DNA of 64,000 bases from Bacillus sp. ISL-37. GTDB taxonomy: Bacteria; Bacillota; Bacilli; Bacillales; Cytobacillaceae. Position 1 is the first letter of the stretch, and each line of letters starts with the position of its first letter. Positions 29,877 through 39,537 of the stretch are shown piece by piece. A program made the position numbers and the translations under genes. Below the pieces are notes generated by a model. It made no database searches and was not told where the DNA came from. It worked only from the letters and a program-made list of their open reading frames with translations. The stretch lies in assembly GCF_018613315.1 (NCBI RefSeq), contig NZ_JAGGQL010000008.1, positions 1 to 64,000 of the forward strand. Direction: 5' to 3'.

Positions 29877-31001
29877 TTAGTTGCTTTTGTACTCAATATA
29901 CTTTGTCAGCAAGTCAATCGCAGTCTTGATGGCGTCCTCATCTGGGTCCAGTTTGGCATGATGAAGTCCATGGTCTGAATCGACACCCAGCCAGAACATG
30001 AAGCCGGGAATCTCTTTGAGCATATAACCAAAGTCTTCTCCTGTCATCGCTTCTTTACAAATTACCACGTCGATATTACCCCTTTTTTCAGCAAAGGCAA
30101 TAAAATCTCGTGCCAGTTCTTTATTATTATAAACTTGATGGTACATGGCCCCATAGTCAATCGAGGTCCTGCATTGGTACCCAACTTCGATTCCCTTGAC
30201 CAGTGCCTCGATTCTTTCTTTCACTCTGGCCATAGATTCAACGGACAGTGTTCGTATCGTTCCTTCAAGCCTTGATGTTTCCGCGATGATATTTTGCACG
30301 GTCCCCCCCGTTATCTTGCCAATCGTGATAACGGCACTGTCGAGTGGGTCAATGTTTCTTGAGACGACCGACTGAAGCTGGTTTACGAGAGCACAAGCTG
30401 CAACAACCATATCATTTGTTTGGTGCGGATAAGCTGCATGCCCGCCTTTCCCCTCAAGGTCAATGAACAGCTCGGAAGTATTGGCAAAAAGCAGCCCCTC
30501 CTTTGTTGCAATGGTTCCAACTGGATATTCGGGTGCAATATGCAAAGCTATGATCATATCAGGCTTCCATTCCTGCATGATATCAGTCTTAAGCAGTGGC
30601 TCAGCACCACCTGGTCCTTCCTCGGCAGGCTGGAAAATGAACAGCAGATGATCATCAATCGGGTGGGCAACGAAGTAGGAAATCAATCCAAGGGCAATGG
30701 ACATATGAAAATCATGACCGCATGCATGCATCTGCCCTTCATGAATTGATTTGAATTCCAAACCAGTTGCTTCCGTGATCGGGAGACCGTCGATATCTGC
30801 TCTGTAACCAATCGTCTTCTTTGGATTACTTCCCTTAATCCTGACAAAGATTCCAGTCTTCCATGTCTTGATTTCCAAGCGGTCCTGAGGGAGACTGCTT
30901 AAATAATCAAGAAGATAGGCCTGCGTTTTGAACTCCTTGAAGCCAAGTTCAGGAATCTGGTGCAAATCTCTTCTAATTTTTACGAAAGTAGTAAAATCCA
31001 T
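29877..31001 (-). CDS. dapL: N-acetyldiaminopimelate deacetylase
   Basis: This 374-aa M20D-family metallohydrolase (YkuR) removes the acetyl group in the last acetyl-branch step to L,L-diaminopimelate. Metal-ligand motifs include HACGHDFHM (about 93-101), PAEEGPGGA (about 130-138), [10 protein letters not shown] and the C-terminal [10 protein letters not shown]. It follows dapH in the same direction with a hairpin between them. Confidence 0.94.
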   Translation of the reverse strand: MDFTTFVKIRRDLHQIPELGFKEFKTQAYLLDYLSSLPQDRLEIKTWKTGIFVRIKGSNPKKTIGYRADIDGLPITEATGLEFKSIHEGQMHACGHDFHMSIALGLISYFVAHPIDDHLLFIFQPAEEGPGGAEPLLKTDIMQEWKPDMIIALHIAPEYPVGTIATKEGLLFANTSELFIDLEGKGGHAAYPHQTNDMVVAACALVNQLQSVVSRNIDPLDSAVITIGKITGGTVQNIIAETSRLEGTIRTLSVESMARVKERIEALVKGIEVGYQCRTSIDYGAMYHQVYNNKELARDFIAFAEKRGNIDVVICKEAMTGEDFGYMLKEIPGFMFWLGVDSDHGLHHAKLDPDEDAIKTAIDLLTKYIEYKSN

Positions 31002-31021
31002 AGAGTTCTCTCCCTTTATAA

Positions 31022-31052
31022 AAGAAAGCGCGGACTAAAAATCCACGCTTTC
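31022..31052 (-). terminator. Hairpin terminator/attenuator between dapH and dapL
   Basis: The stem GAAAGCGTGGA/TCCGCGCTTTC is followed on the minus strand by TTTTAT, between two same-strand pathway genes. Partial read-through is likely. Confidence 0.75.
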
Positions 31053-31062
31053 AATCCTCCTA

Positions 31063-31773
31063 TTAAAGCTGGCGAAGCTCCTGTTTGATTTCAGTTTTTG
31101 ATTTCGTTTTTTCGTCGATTTCTTTGATAACGCGAGCTGGTGTTCCAGCTACCACTGTATATGGAGGCACATCATCGATAACAATTGCGCCTGCAGCAAC
31201 AACTGCACCCTTGCCTACTGTTACTCCTTCAAGGACAACAGCGTTGGCTCCGATTACTACATCATCTTCAACAATGACTGGCTTCGCTGAAGGTGGCTCG
31301 ATAACACCAGCTAGCACAGAACCTGCACCGATGTGGCAGTTCTTTCCGACTGTTGCACGTCCGCCAAGTACCACGTTCATATCGATCATCGTGCCTTCGC
31401 CTACAACAGCGCCAATATTAATTGAAGCACCCATCATAATAACGGCATTATCACCGATTTCCACCTGGTCCCTGATGATTGCACCAGGTTCAATACGAGC
31501 CTTGATATTCTTCATGTCTAGCAATGGAATAGCTGAATTTCTTCGGTCATTTTCAACGACATAATCTTCAATCTTATCCTGGTTAGCTTCGATTGCCGGA
31601 TTGATTTCAGCCCACTCACCGAAAACAACGCCAGTATTGCCTGTAATGAAAGTCTTTGAATTTTCACCAAAGTCGATTCCTTCCAGGTCACCTTTAATAT
31701 ATACCTTTACCGGAGTGGCTTTTTTGCTATTTTGAATAAACGAAATAATTTCATTAGCATCCATCATTTTCAT
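31063..31773 (-). CDS. dapH: Tetrahydrodipicolinate N-acetyltransferase
   Basis: This 236-aa left-handed beta-helix acetyltransferase (YkuQ) acetylates tetrahydrodipicolinate, the branch point to diaminopimelate. It begins [16 protein letters not shown] and shows the hexapeptide-repeat region from about 90 to 200 ([24 protein letters not shown]-type turns). The length equals B. subtilis DapH. AGGAGG precedes the ATG. PatA at 47.3 kb supplies the intervening aminotransferase. Confidence 0.96.
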   Translation of the reverse strand: MKMMDANEIISFIQNSKKATPVKVYIKGDLEGIDFGENSKTFITGNTGVVFGEWAEINPAIEANQDKIEDYVVENDRRNSAIPLLDMKNIKARIEPGAIIRDQVEIGDNAVIMMGASINIGAVVGEGTMIDMNVVLGGRATVGKNCHIGAGSVLAGVIEPPSAKPVIVEDDVVIGANAVVLEGVTVGKGAVVAAGAIVIDDVPPYTVVAGTPARVIKEIDEKTKSKTEIKQELRQL

Positions 31774-31920
31774 AAACTATTCCTCCAATTATGTATGTAT
31801 TCTAGCCTCTTCCCGTTAACAAGTTGCTCTTACATAGAATTAATGTGCTAAAGCAACAGCGCGGAAACAGCCTTTTCTAAAAATTACTTTAACAAACAAA
31901 AGTTTTTAAAACAAGAAAAA

Positions 31921-32814
31921 CTATTTATCTGTTTTCTTGGATTCAACAATATGTTCTTTGACGATGTCAATGAAGGCCTGGACTTGCTTTAACCGGAAGG
32001 CTGATTCATATCCAAGAAGCCAGGTATCCCTTCCCAATGGTTCATTGTTTTCGTCGTGCAGCGGGACTTTAAAAATGTCCTTTTCCGCCCCATTAAGTGT
32101 TATTGCCGGAAGGATTGCGTAGCCGATGCCGTTAAAGGTCATTTGTTTGCAGGTTTCAATTTGGTCTACAATGATTGTCCTTTTTGGCGCTGTCTGGAAT
32201 TGCCGTAACCACCAATCCTGGATTTCCTGGTAGTAGTTAGAATCACTTTTAAACTGGATAAACGGCCGGTCTGTATCCAATACTTGTTCAGGGCTCGTTA
32301 TTTCCGTATCCACCAAATACAGGCTGTCCTTGAATAAGTGGATTTTGACACCCTTCCAGTCTGGTGTGCCCCTGATAATTCCGATGTGCACCTGATCTTC
32401 ATATAGTGCCTTTGAAATTTCACTGCTCCACCCAGTAACAAGCGAAATTTTCGCTTGAGGGTAACGATTTACATATTTCTTCAATACCTGTGGCAGCCAA
32501 TTTTGACCGACAATCGAAGCGACAGCTATTTTAAGGGTTCCATACACCTCTGAATTTAATGCATGGATTGATTCCCTGGCTTTTTCCTCTCTGGCAATTG
32601 TCTCATTGACAAATTGGATTACGATTTCTCCCGATGGAGTTAAAGTCAGCCCTTTTTGGGACCGAAGGAAAAGCTTGGTACCCCAATCCTTCTCAAGCGA
32701 TTGAAGTCGCTGTGACAAAGCTGGCTGGGATACAAATAATCTCTCCGCGGCCTTCCTCATATTCATTTCCTGTGCAAGCACAGATAACAGGTGAAACTCT
32801 GAAATAGATGACAT
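31921..32814 (-). CDS. ccpC: LysR-family regulator CcpC
   Basis: This 297-aa LysR-type regulator has an N-terminal winged helix (residues 1-60: MRKAAERLFVSQPALSQRLQSLE) and a C-terminal effector domain. In B. subtilis CcpC represses citB and citZ and responds to citrate. Identification rests on sequence resemblance and position between darB and dapH. Bsub has flavodoxin genes ykuNOP in between; none are seen here. Confidence 0.85.
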   Translation of the reverse strand: MSSISEFHLLSVLAQEMNMRKAAERLFVSQPALSQRLQSLEKDWGTKLFLRSQKGLTLTPSGEIVIQFVNETIAREEKARESIHALNSEVYGTLKIAVASIVGQNWLPQVLKKYVNRYPQAKISLVTGWSSEISKALYEDQVHIGIIRGTPDWKGVKIHLFKDSLYLVDTEITSPEQVLDTDRPFIQFKSDSNYYQEIQDWWLRQFQTAPKRTIIVDQIETCKQMTFNGIGYAILPAITLNGAEKDIFKVPLHDENNEPLGRDTWLLGYESAFRLKQVQAFIDIVKEHIVESKKTDK

Positions 32815-32877
32815 AACTGAACCTCTTGATAAGATTTTCTTATATTATAAATGAAATTTCATCTTTTTACATTATAG

Positions 32878-32907
32878 AAAAAACTGCAGATCACTCTGCA
32901 GTTTTTT
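32878..32907 (-). terminator. Terminator of the MFS gene
   Basis: The stem AAAACTGCAGA/TCTGCAGTTTT overlaps the stop codon of the MFS gene. Confidence 0.85.
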
Positions 32908-34396
32908 CCTTTTTAGGCAGGAATAAGATGAACAGCAAACTTATAATAGCAAAAATGAATACGACAATGTAAACCGAATGAAGTGCATTTGTCAGCGCAT
33001 CCTGAAGCATTGTCTTCAACTCTGCCGGAAGCTTCATCCGTTCTGATTCATTGAGCAGGACATTGGCAGTATCTATCGTGAGATCCTGTTCTTCTGCACC
33101 ATTCTTTTTCATATAGCTCAAGATGCTGCTATTAAGTACTCCACCTAGCAAGGCAGCTCCCACTGTATTGCCCAGGTTTCTCATGAACATATTGGCCGCC
33201 GTTGCGATTCCTCTTTGCTGCCAGGCAACTGTACTTTGGATGGAAACAATGAATGCTGTACTAGTAAGACCCATCCCCACTCCAACGAAAAACGACGCTG
33301 TTGCAGCCCATAATGGACCTGCTTCAGGCTTGAGGGTGACGAATAGAATACTTCCGAGAATCAATGCCGCACCACCAAATATAGAAGTCTTGCGATATCC
33401 GATACTCAAGAGCAGGCGACCACTTAAAGCTGCTGCAATTGGCCAGCCTATTGACATGGCCGTCAAGGTGAAGCCAGCTACAATCGGAGACCTCTCCATG
33501 ACTCCCTGTACAAAGGCAGGCAAAAAGCTGGAAATTCCAATCAGCATGACACCGGTTGTCAAGGAAGTCATATTCGCAATGAATATGGACCGTTCACGCC
33601 AAATATTAAATGGCATCATCGGCTCTTCTGCCCTTCTCTCTTGAAAAATAAAGAGGATCAAGGTCAGAACACTCAAGCCGATCAGGCCGATCGTTTTTGG
33701 GGATGTCCACGCCCAATTTGCCCCCGCTTCGACCAGGACAATCATCAGTGAACTTATCGCCACAGTAAGGAGCACTGCTCCAGGATAATCAATCTTATGC
33801 TTCTTTTTCTCAATATCTTCATGAAGATAAAGCCAAAGACCCGCGATTGCAAGGATACCGAGTGGGACGTTGATCCAGAAAACATATCTCCAGCTTGCAT
33901 ATTCCACTAGCAAGCCTCCAAGCGCCGGCCCCGAAACAGCGGAAATTCCCCATACACTGGAGAGATACCCTTGAATCTTAGCTCTTTCTTCCCTTGAATA
34001 GATATCTCCGACAATTGTAGTCGCAATCGGCATGACTGCACCAGCTCCAAAACCCTGTATGAACCGGTATAGAATCAGCATTTCCATGGTTTCGGCCGTC
34101 CCGGATAGAATCGAACCAATCAAGAAAACGATAATTCCGAATGTTAATATCGGTTTCCTGCCAAATAAATCGGATAATTTCCCATAGATAAGAACAGTAA
34201 CTGCATTCATAAGCAAATATGCAGAGAAAACCCAGCTATATAACGCAAAACCGCCCAGATCGCCGACGATTGCCGGCATGGCAGTAGAAACAATCGTTCC
34301 TTCAACAGCTCCCATAAACATGGCAAGCATGACCGTCGCCAGGACAAAAGAGCGTTTCGTTACTTTCTTGTTCATTTTTTGTTCAGCTTGTCCCAT
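32891..34396 (-). CDS. MFS drug exporter, DHA2 (14-helix) type
   Basis: This 501-aa membrane protein should have about 14 helices. It has motif A as GKLSDLFGRKPIL (about 72-84) and the motif C-like region GPALGGLLVEYASWRYVFWINVP (positions about 157-180). It is an EmrB/QacA-type proton antiporter for toxic compounds. It is inserted between ccpC and darB relative to B. subtilis. AGAGGTG precedes the ATG. The substrate is unknown. Confidence 0.92.
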   Translation of the reverse strand: MGQAEQKMNKKVTKRSFVLATVMLAMFMGAVEGTIVSTAMPAIVGDLGGFALYSWVFSAYLLMNAVTVLIYGKLSDLFGRKPILTFGIIVFLIGSILSGTAETMEMLILYRFIQGFGAGAVMPIATTIVGDIYSREERAKIQGYLSSVWGISAVSGPALGGLLVEYASWRYVFWINVPLGILAIAGLWLYLHEDIEKKKHKIDYPGAVLLTVAISSLMIVLVEAGANWAWTSPKTIGLIGLSVLTLILFIFQERRAEEPMMPFNIWRERSIFIANMTSLTTGVMLIGISSFLPAFVQGVMERSPIVAGFTLTAMSIGWPIAAALSGRLLLSIGYRKTSIFGGAALILGSILFVTLKPEAGPLWAATASFFVGVGMGLTSTAFIVSIQSTVAWQQRGIATAANMFMRNLGNTVGAALLGGVLNSSILSYMKKNGAEEQDLTIDTANVLLNESERMKLPAELKTMLQDALTNALHSVYIVVFIFAIISLLFILFLPKKEKTAE

Positions 34397-34416
34397 TATT
34401 CACCTCTAGAAAAGTA

Positions 34417-34447
34417 AAAAATTCAGCCCCCGTCTCCGGGAGCTGCC
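34417..34447 (-). terminator. darB terminator
   Basis: The stem CAGCTCCC/GGGGGCTG with one wobble pair is followed on the minus strand by AATTTTTT. Confidence 0.8.
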
Positions 34448-34454
34448 TTATGAT

Positions 34455-34901
34455 CTATTTCTTATTATACCTTTTAACTTGCTTGCTTAATTTCAGCAAT
34501 ACGGTTCGTCTTGTCAGAATACCTTCAAAAATTCCTGAATCATCTTCTATACAGAGAAAAGGGTGATCTACAAGAAGGTCTAAGGAGGATTGAAGAGTTG
34601 AGTGGATGTTGATTCTTGGTATTTTCGAATTCATAGCTTCTTCGACTCGTTTTTTCTCAAGCTGCTCAAACTCGATTCTCTCCAGTCCGAGAATTGAATC
34701 CATTATAATAGGTGTACTGATTAAACCCATTAAACGGTAATGAGGATCAAGGACAGGAATCGCAGTATACCCACTCTTTGTTAAAACAAGAAGAGCATGC
34801 TCAAGGCTATTGCCGACTTGGACATGGGCTACGCGTTCAGAAGGTATCATCACGTCTCTAATTGACACTTCCAAAAACTCACCGCTGTAAAGACTAATCA
34901 T
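34455..34901 (-). CDS. darB: c-di-AMP-binding CBS protein DarB (CbpB)
   Basis: This 148-aa protein (YkuL) has two CBS motifs (about 15-65 and 88-135). In B. subtilis and Listeria it binds cyclic di-AMP and, in the apo form, activates Rel and pyruvate carboxylase. The first CBS opens VRDVMIPSERVAHVQVGNS-like sequence and ends in the TRRTVLLKLSK helix. Position near ccpC and ykuJ matches B. subtilis. Confidence 0.9.
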   Translation of the reverse strand: MISLYSGEFLEVSIRDVMIPSERVAHVQVGNSLEHALLVLTKSGYTAIPVLDPHYRLMGLISTPIIMDSILGLERIEFEQLEKKRVEEAMNSKIPRINIHSTLQSSLDLLVDHPFLCIEDDSGIFEGILTRRTVLLKLSKQVKRYNKK

Positions 34902-35015
34902 GGCGAAAACTCCCTAATATGGATTTCTTTCCATTACATTTTATCACAAAACGAATGGAGGCGCTTTTAATTAGTTTGCTTCAAGAAAAAGAGGATATTA
35001 AATACAGAATTCAAA

Positions 35016-35043
35016 ACAAAAAAGGACCGCAGATGGGTCCCAT
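35016..35043 (-). terminator. ykuJ terminator
   Basis: The stem GGACC/GGTCC with a 7-nt loop is followed on the minus strand by TTTTTT. Confidence 0.8.
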
Positions 35044-35055
35044 TGTTATTGAAGC

Positions 35056-35292
35056 TTACTGAATAAGATCAAAGATCTCGATTGTAATCATATCAATGTT
35101 GTCGAATTGATATTTTTTAGGCTTTTCCTTGTCAGTGTATACTTCCAATTCGTATGTTTCAGTTTTTGGATGGTATGTAACCTGGCATTTGCGCTCTCCA
35201 TTCACTTCAAAAAAGCGTTGAGCAGGTTCTCCTCCATTGGACTGCTCTTGCAGATTCTTTAAACGAGTGACTATTCCCTGAAGCTGTGACAT
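35056..35292 (-). CDS. ykuJ: YkuJ-like protein
   Basis: This 78-aa soluble protein begins MSQLQGIVTRLKNLQEQ and continues with a predicted beta-rich part (RKCQVTYHPKTETYELEVY), consistent with YkuJ. GGAGAGGGAG precedes the ATG. The function is unknown. Synteny with darB supports the name. Confidence 0.88.
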   Translation of the reverse strand: MSQLQGIVTRLKNLQEQSNGGEPAQRFFEVNGERKCQVTYHPKTETYELEVYTDKEKPKKYQFDNIDMITIEIFDLIQ

Positions 35293-35475
35293 TATGCTCC
35301 CTCTCCTTTCAAGACAAAAACCAATAACTTATAAATAGATTTTGCAATTGGCCTATTTATATCCATGTAAAATGATTTCAGAATTTTCTATACACAATTC
35401 TTTACATGTCAATATTAACAGAATAAAATAATGTCAGACGATGTACAAGTAAAAGCTTTGAAAAGGAGTGATTTT

Positions 35476-36438
35476 TTGAAAAAACCAGTGCAACTATCAG
35501 AAAATGTCTATCTAATCGATGATTTTGATTTAAATATGGCAGAACGCACCGGTACATATGTTTTAACGGAAGAAAAGGTAACACTTATAGAAACATCCGC
35601 AAGCCCCTCTATTCCCTATATCCTTGAAGGCTTACAAACACTAGGTGTATCTCCAGCAGATATCTCATACATAATTGTGACACATATACACCTCGACCAT
35701 GCAGGGGGAGCGGGATTGATGCTCCAGCATTGCCCTAATGCTAAAGTAATCGTTCATCCAAAGGGTGCCAGGCATCTAGCTGATCCTTCAAGATTGATTA
35801 TGGGAGCAAAGGCTGTATATGGTGAAAAGTTTTCGCAGCTATTTGACCCAATCGTTGAGATTCCGGAAGAACGACTGGTGGTTAAAGGCGACGGCGACAC
35901 ACTAAAAATCAGCGAGACACTGACACTTGAATTTTTAGATACGCCAGGCCATGCAAACCACCACTTCAGTATCTATCACCCGCAAACAAAAGGGATTTTC
36001 TCTGGTGACACTGCCGGTATTTTTTATCCGCAGCTTGATCGCGAAGGTATAGAATTCTACCTGCCAACGACCTCACCCAACCAGTTTGATCCAGAAAAGA
36101 TGCTTCATTCCATAAGCCGTTTTAAGGAACTCGGGATAGAGCGAATTTATTTTGGACATTATGGCATGTCAAAAAAACCATCTGAAGCTTTCAGGCAAGT
36201 GGAGAGTTGGCTGGAAGTTTTCGTTGAAGAAGCAAAACAGGTAGTCCTAGAGGAAAAACATCTAGAAAAGCAAGTTGAGTACATTACACAGAAACTTTAT
36301 GATAAAATTAAAACTCACTTGAGCCAGCTGGGACTGCCAGATCAGCATCCGATATATGAACTGCTATATCTCGATGTAAATGTGAGCGCGATGGGACTAG
36401 CTCATTATTTAAACAAGAATACCGGAGGAACCCATTAA
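35476..36438 (+). CDS. MBL-fold metallohydrolase
   Basis: This 320-aa protein has a metallo-beta-lactamase fold with zinc motif THIHLDHAGG (about 75-84), a later DTPGHANHHFS and an FSGDTAGIFY strand. It ends with a helical C-terminal domain, typical of glyoxalase II-like or rhodanese-partner hydrolases. I start at TTG 35476, 4-5 nt after AAAGGAGTGA. The downstream glutaredoxin begins 1 bp after its stop, suggesting a thiol-linked substrate. The exact reaction is unknown. Confidence 0.88.
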   Translation: MKKPVQLSENVYLIDDFDLNMAERTGTYVLTEEKVTLIETSASPSIPYILEGLQTLGVSPADISYIIVTHIHLDHAGGAGLMLQHCPNAKVIVHPKGARHLADPSRLIMGAKAVYGEKFSQLFDPIVEIPEERLVVKGDGDTLKISETLTLEFLDTPGHANHHFSIYHPQTKGIFSGDTAGIFYPQLDREGIEFYLPTTSPNQFDPEKMLHSISRFKELGIERIYFGHYGMSKKPSEAFRQVESWLEVFVEEAKQVVLEEKHLEKQVEYITQKLYDKIKTHLSQLGLPDQHPIYELLYLDVNVSAMGLAHYLNKNTGGTH

Positions 36439-36439
36439 A

Positions 36440-36679
36440 ATGAACGACATCATTGTGTACACCCAGAACGATTGCCCTCCCTGCCAAATCATTAAAATGT
36501 TCCTTAGTGAATACGGCTTTTCCTATACAGAAAAAAATATCAACGAAGATGAAAAAAGCAGGCAGGAGCTTACCGAAATTTACAACTCCTATTCCACACC
36601 AACTATCGTGATTGGAGAAGAAATCATCACAGGCTTTGACCTCGAGAAGTTGAAAAAGGTTTTGGATATCAAAGAATAA
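36440..36679 (+). CDS. Glutaredoxin-like (NrdH type) redox protein
   Basis: This 79-aa thioredoxin-fold protein has active site DCPPC (about 11-15) and a STPTIVIG cis-proline strand. The GGAGG site lies inside the end of the MBL gene, so the pair is translationally coupled. It could reduce a disulfide or mixed thiol formed on or by the hydrolase. Confidence 0.9.
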   Translation: MNDIIVYTQNDCPPCQIIKMFLSEYGFSYTEKNINEDEKSRQELTEIYNSYSTPTIVIGEEIITGFDLEKLKKVLDIKE

Positions 36680-36680
36680 A

Positions 36681-36726
36681 AAAATTAAAGCGTGAAATCT
36701 CATATCAGATTTCACGCTTTAATTAT
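36681..36726. terminator. Bidirectional terminator
   Basis: The perfect 16-bp stem TTAAAGCGTGAAATCT/AGATTTCACGCTTTAA with a 6-nt loop lies between convergent genes. Confidence 0.93.
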
Positions 36727-36738
36727 TTGTATCAATTT

Positions 36739-37410
36739 TTATAATAACCCGAACAACAATGTCCTGCTCTCATTCTTGAAGATTACACCTAACTCCATGA
36801 ACGTCTTCAGCGTTGAGAAATTCGGTCCAAAAACCATTTTCCCAATCGTAGACTTTTCTTCGTCCTCAGTGTTTGCAGCATGATGCTGCTCCTTTGCTTT
36901 TTCCGGATAGGCTTTATTGATCACTTCCTGTGGAACCTCATCATACAGGTAATCAGCTACCTTCCAATTACCAGTCTCTTTAACGAGCTTCAAGCCTTCA
37001 TAATGATCTTCATAGCTTACAGGTCCTTCCGTATCGCCAGGGAAAAACTCGACTACATAAATTTCATTCTCCATTTCCACGACTTTTGTCTTTTCTGAAA
37101 AGGCGTAAAACGGAATATAATATAAAGCAAAATCCGTTCCATAAGTCTGGTACTCATTTTCCTGTCCTACAACATTCTCTTCTATGAATCGGGATTTATA
37201 GTCGTCAGTAAAATAAGGATCCAGTACTCCTTCAATTTCCTCCATTGTCCTGCTTTTTTCACTTAAGGAAACCTGTGAATCAAAGGCTTTTCCGAGGAAT
37301 GCGAAAACTTCTTCCCTGCCATCCAAATCTGAATTGGCATATGCATTGGCCGGTACCAGAAATAATAAAAACGATAAAATCAAAAATAATAACTTTAATT
37401 GCTTGTCCAT
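36739..37410 (-). CDS. Exported uncharacterised protein (DUF3993-like)
   Basis: This 223-aa protein has a cleavable signal peptide (KQLKLLFLILSFLLFLVPANAYA, cut after about residue 24). The mature part is acidic with conserved aromatic residues and resembles DUF3993, a name from memory. I start at 37410, after GGAGGGGGAG; the longer frame to 37458 has no site. No catalytic motif is visible. Confidence 0.75.
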   Translation of the reverse strand: MDKQLKLLFLILSFLLFLVPANAYANSDLDGREEVFAFLGKAFDSQVSLSEKSRTMEEIEGVLDPYFTDDYKSRFIEENVVGQENEYQTYGTDFALYYIPFYAFSEKTKVVEMENEIYVVEFFPGDTEGPVSYEDHYEGLKLVKETGNWKVADYLYDEVPQEVINKAYPEKAKEQHHAANTEDEEKSTIGKMVFGPNFSTLKTFMELGVIFKNESRTLLFGLL

Positions 37411-37600
37411 TTTCTCCCCCTCCTCCATGATGACTAGTAAATACAATTTTACCAACATTTACCCTATTTGATTACGAAATTAATTCGTAAAATAACATCA
37501 ACATCTGACAGAAAAACTTGTTTTACAATATCAATTTACCCTTATCTGACTCGAACTAACGCATATGTTAAAAAAATTGTAGTTTTATCAGGTAACTTTT

Positions 37601-37784
37601 CATTTTTACCAAAGACTTTGTTGCTATTGAATACAAAATTGGAGTGAATTACCTATATTCCTTCGTAAAGTTGACGCTCATTATGAGAAAAGAGCATGCA
37701 TGCTTACTACCGACCTGCAAAATGGGGATATATTACGTTAAAATCGGCTTTAGGATTTTAACAACAATCTTTACGAAAACAGCA
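37601..37784 (+). mobile_element. MITE copy A (left end degenerate)
   Basis: It aligns along its length with the copies at 46.5 kb (inverted) and 59.5 kb, sharing TATGAGAAAAGAGCATGCAT, ACCGACCTGCAAAATGG and TTACGTTAAAATCGGCTTTAGGATTTTAACAACA-type segments. The right end reads TTTACGAAAACAGC. The left end and any target duplication are eroded. Confidence 0.85.
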
Positions 37785-37788
37785 TTAC

Positions 37789-37820
37789 CAAAAAAAATAA
37801 CCCCCGTTTGGAGGTTAATA
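37789..37820 (-). terminator. Terminator of the 81-aa membrane gene
   Basis: The stem TAACCTCC/GGGGGTTA is followed on the minus strand by ATTTTTTTT. It sits directly beside MITE copy A. Confidence 0.7.
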
Positions 37821-38060
37821 TCCTGTTCCTGTGGTCACCGCAAAATAAATGACGAACAACAGGGCTATGGAGAGAACGATTATATATGTCAAAAAAATCG
37901 GGTTACGGATATAAGCGTGCTCCTGGACAGCGCCAGGGATCTGGGAATCCAGATTGCCTTGAGCCCTCTTCTGTCCCTTTCCGAAAGTCCAGGTATAGAA
38001 AAGGCCAGCAACCAGAACCCCTGCACCTGCCAGTAAAAGCATTGTCGTATATATGCTCAA
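37815..38060 (-). CDS. Two-helix membrane protein, unknown
   Basis: This 81-aa protein has two predicted membrane helices (about 7-24 and 55-75) and a polar loop containing TWTFGKGQKRAQGNLD. GGGGG lies 7 nt before the TTG start. I recognise no family. It lies just downstream of ykuI on the same strand and may be cotranscribed. Confidence 0.7.
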   Translation of the reverse strand: MSIYTTMLLLAGAGVLVAGLFYTWTFGKGQKRAQGNLDSQIPGAVQEHAYIRNPIFLTYIIVLSIALLFVIYFAVTTGTGY

Positions 38061-38133
38061 GTTAAATCCCCCTTATAGAAGGCTGTATATATAAATTGTG
38101 CATATTCCGTTTTACTATGCTCTTTTCCGCTTG

Positions 38134-39342
38134 TTAAAATAACCCTTCACGTTGATTAAGAAAGGAGGCGCTCAAATCAACAAATAAAAATTCTGTTCCA
38201 TTTAAAGGCAGCGAAAACGTCCGAATGACCTCCCCTGTTTCAATATCACTGTAGCGGTCTGACAGGATCCCTTTTTTCCCTGTCCTCATTCTAATGATAT
38301 TCTCGAGGAAGTAAGGTCTCCAGCTCCAGTTCTTACCCTCGTATTTTGGCTGCAGCAGCCACTGATCCCCTGTTTTATAAAGGTTTGGCGATAGCTGGAA
38401 ACCATCTTCATCACATATATACATCCGGAAGGCAATTCCATCGAGGCTGTCTCCTAGAGAAATGAGGAACTCGCTTGAATTTTGCCATTTTTTATTGCGG
38501 TTGATCAGTTCCTGGAACTTCGTGTGCAACTCGATTCTCAAGTCAAAAAAAGAATGAAGCCGTTTCTTCTCGGAAAGAATAAACCCATGAATTTCAGACT
38601 TTAACTTTTCCCTCAGGATATCCTTTTCCACTAATCGCCTTTGAGGTTTAATCAGATAAAACCCTTGATAAAACCTGCCCCCGTTCTTCCAGGCAAACTG
38701 CAGCTGGTATGGAGTTTCGATGTTTTCAAACAATAGGGTTGCGCCAATTTTGCGCGCGAGAATGGATAAAGAATGAAGGACATCTATATAAGCTGGGCCT
38801 GAGTTATTGGACTTTAGGGAGGACATATCAATTTTTAGGATTTCAGGCTCAATACCTGCTATGTGCTCGAAATAGCTGCTTTCACTTCCGACTTTATCCA
38901 TCGCGATTTTAATCCCAAAGGATTTGTAATAGTTGATTAGATGTTCTATATGAACTTGTTCATTCGAAACAGAAATTTCAAGAACTATATTTTCAGGTTT
39001 GACTCCCATTTCCTGGTGCGAAAGAATCAATTGTAATAATCCTTCTCCATCATCCATCATTAATAAGCTTGCATCCCTGTTTATAAACCATAAAAGCTCC
39101 TGTTCCCCTGATTGAGAGGCAACTTCCATCGCTTTTATAAAAACGACATTTTCAACTTCGATCCGGTACTCTTCCGGGATGGTATCATCCTGAAAAAAAG
39201 ACCCGAGACTTATATCATCATTTCCGTTAATATACCGGCCCAATACTTCATACCCAATGATCTTATGCTCATCTGCATTAAAAATCGGCTGAAAAAAAGG
39301 AACGACATGTTCTAGGTTAGTTAAAATATCCAGAGCATCCAA
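38134..39342 (-). CDS. ykuI: YkuI, EAL-domain c-di-GMP-binding protein
   Basis: This 402-aa protein has an N-terminal EAL domain (1-245) and a C-terminal PAS-like domain, as in B. subtilis YkuI. The EAL signature is EVL (GYEVLGR), and the usual DDFG loop reads DKVGSESS, so hydrolysis is doubtful while c-di-GMP binding is likely. I use TTG 39342 after GGAGGGAGG, matching the Bsub N-terminus; an in-frame ATG at 39411 would add 23 residues. Confidence 0.9.
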   Translation of the reverse strand: MDALDILTNLEHVVPFFQPIFNADEHKIIGYEVLGRYINGNDDISLGSFFQDDTIPEEYRIEVENVVFIKAMEVASQSGEQELLWFINRDASLLMMDDGEGLLQLILSHQEMGVKPENIVLEISVSNEQVHIEHLINYYKSFGIKIAMDKVGSESSYFEHIAGIEPEILKIDMSSLKSNNSGPAYIDVLHSLSILARKIGATLLFENIETPYQLQFAWKNGGRFYQGFYLIKPQRRLVEKDILREKLKSEIHGFILSEKKRLHSFFDLRIELHTKFQELINRNKKWQNSSEFLISLGDSLDGIAFRMYICDEDGFQLSPNLYKTGDQWLLQPKYEGKNWSWRPYFLENIIRMRTGKKGILSDRYSDIETGEVIRTFSLPLNGTEFLFVDLSASFLNQREGLF

Positions 39343-39537
39343 TTCAAACTGAAACCTCCCTCCAAAATGCAACTGCTTGCGAATACAATTAACGACCATT
39401 TTTCTACTCATTAATGTGATATGAATGATTTTACCATAATATGAGTATTCCCTCAGTTACACTGTTTCCATTTTCCTCATGTCATAAAATCATCTTTTTA
39501 ACCAAAAATAAATATAGGCTTATGGAAGGATGATGAC

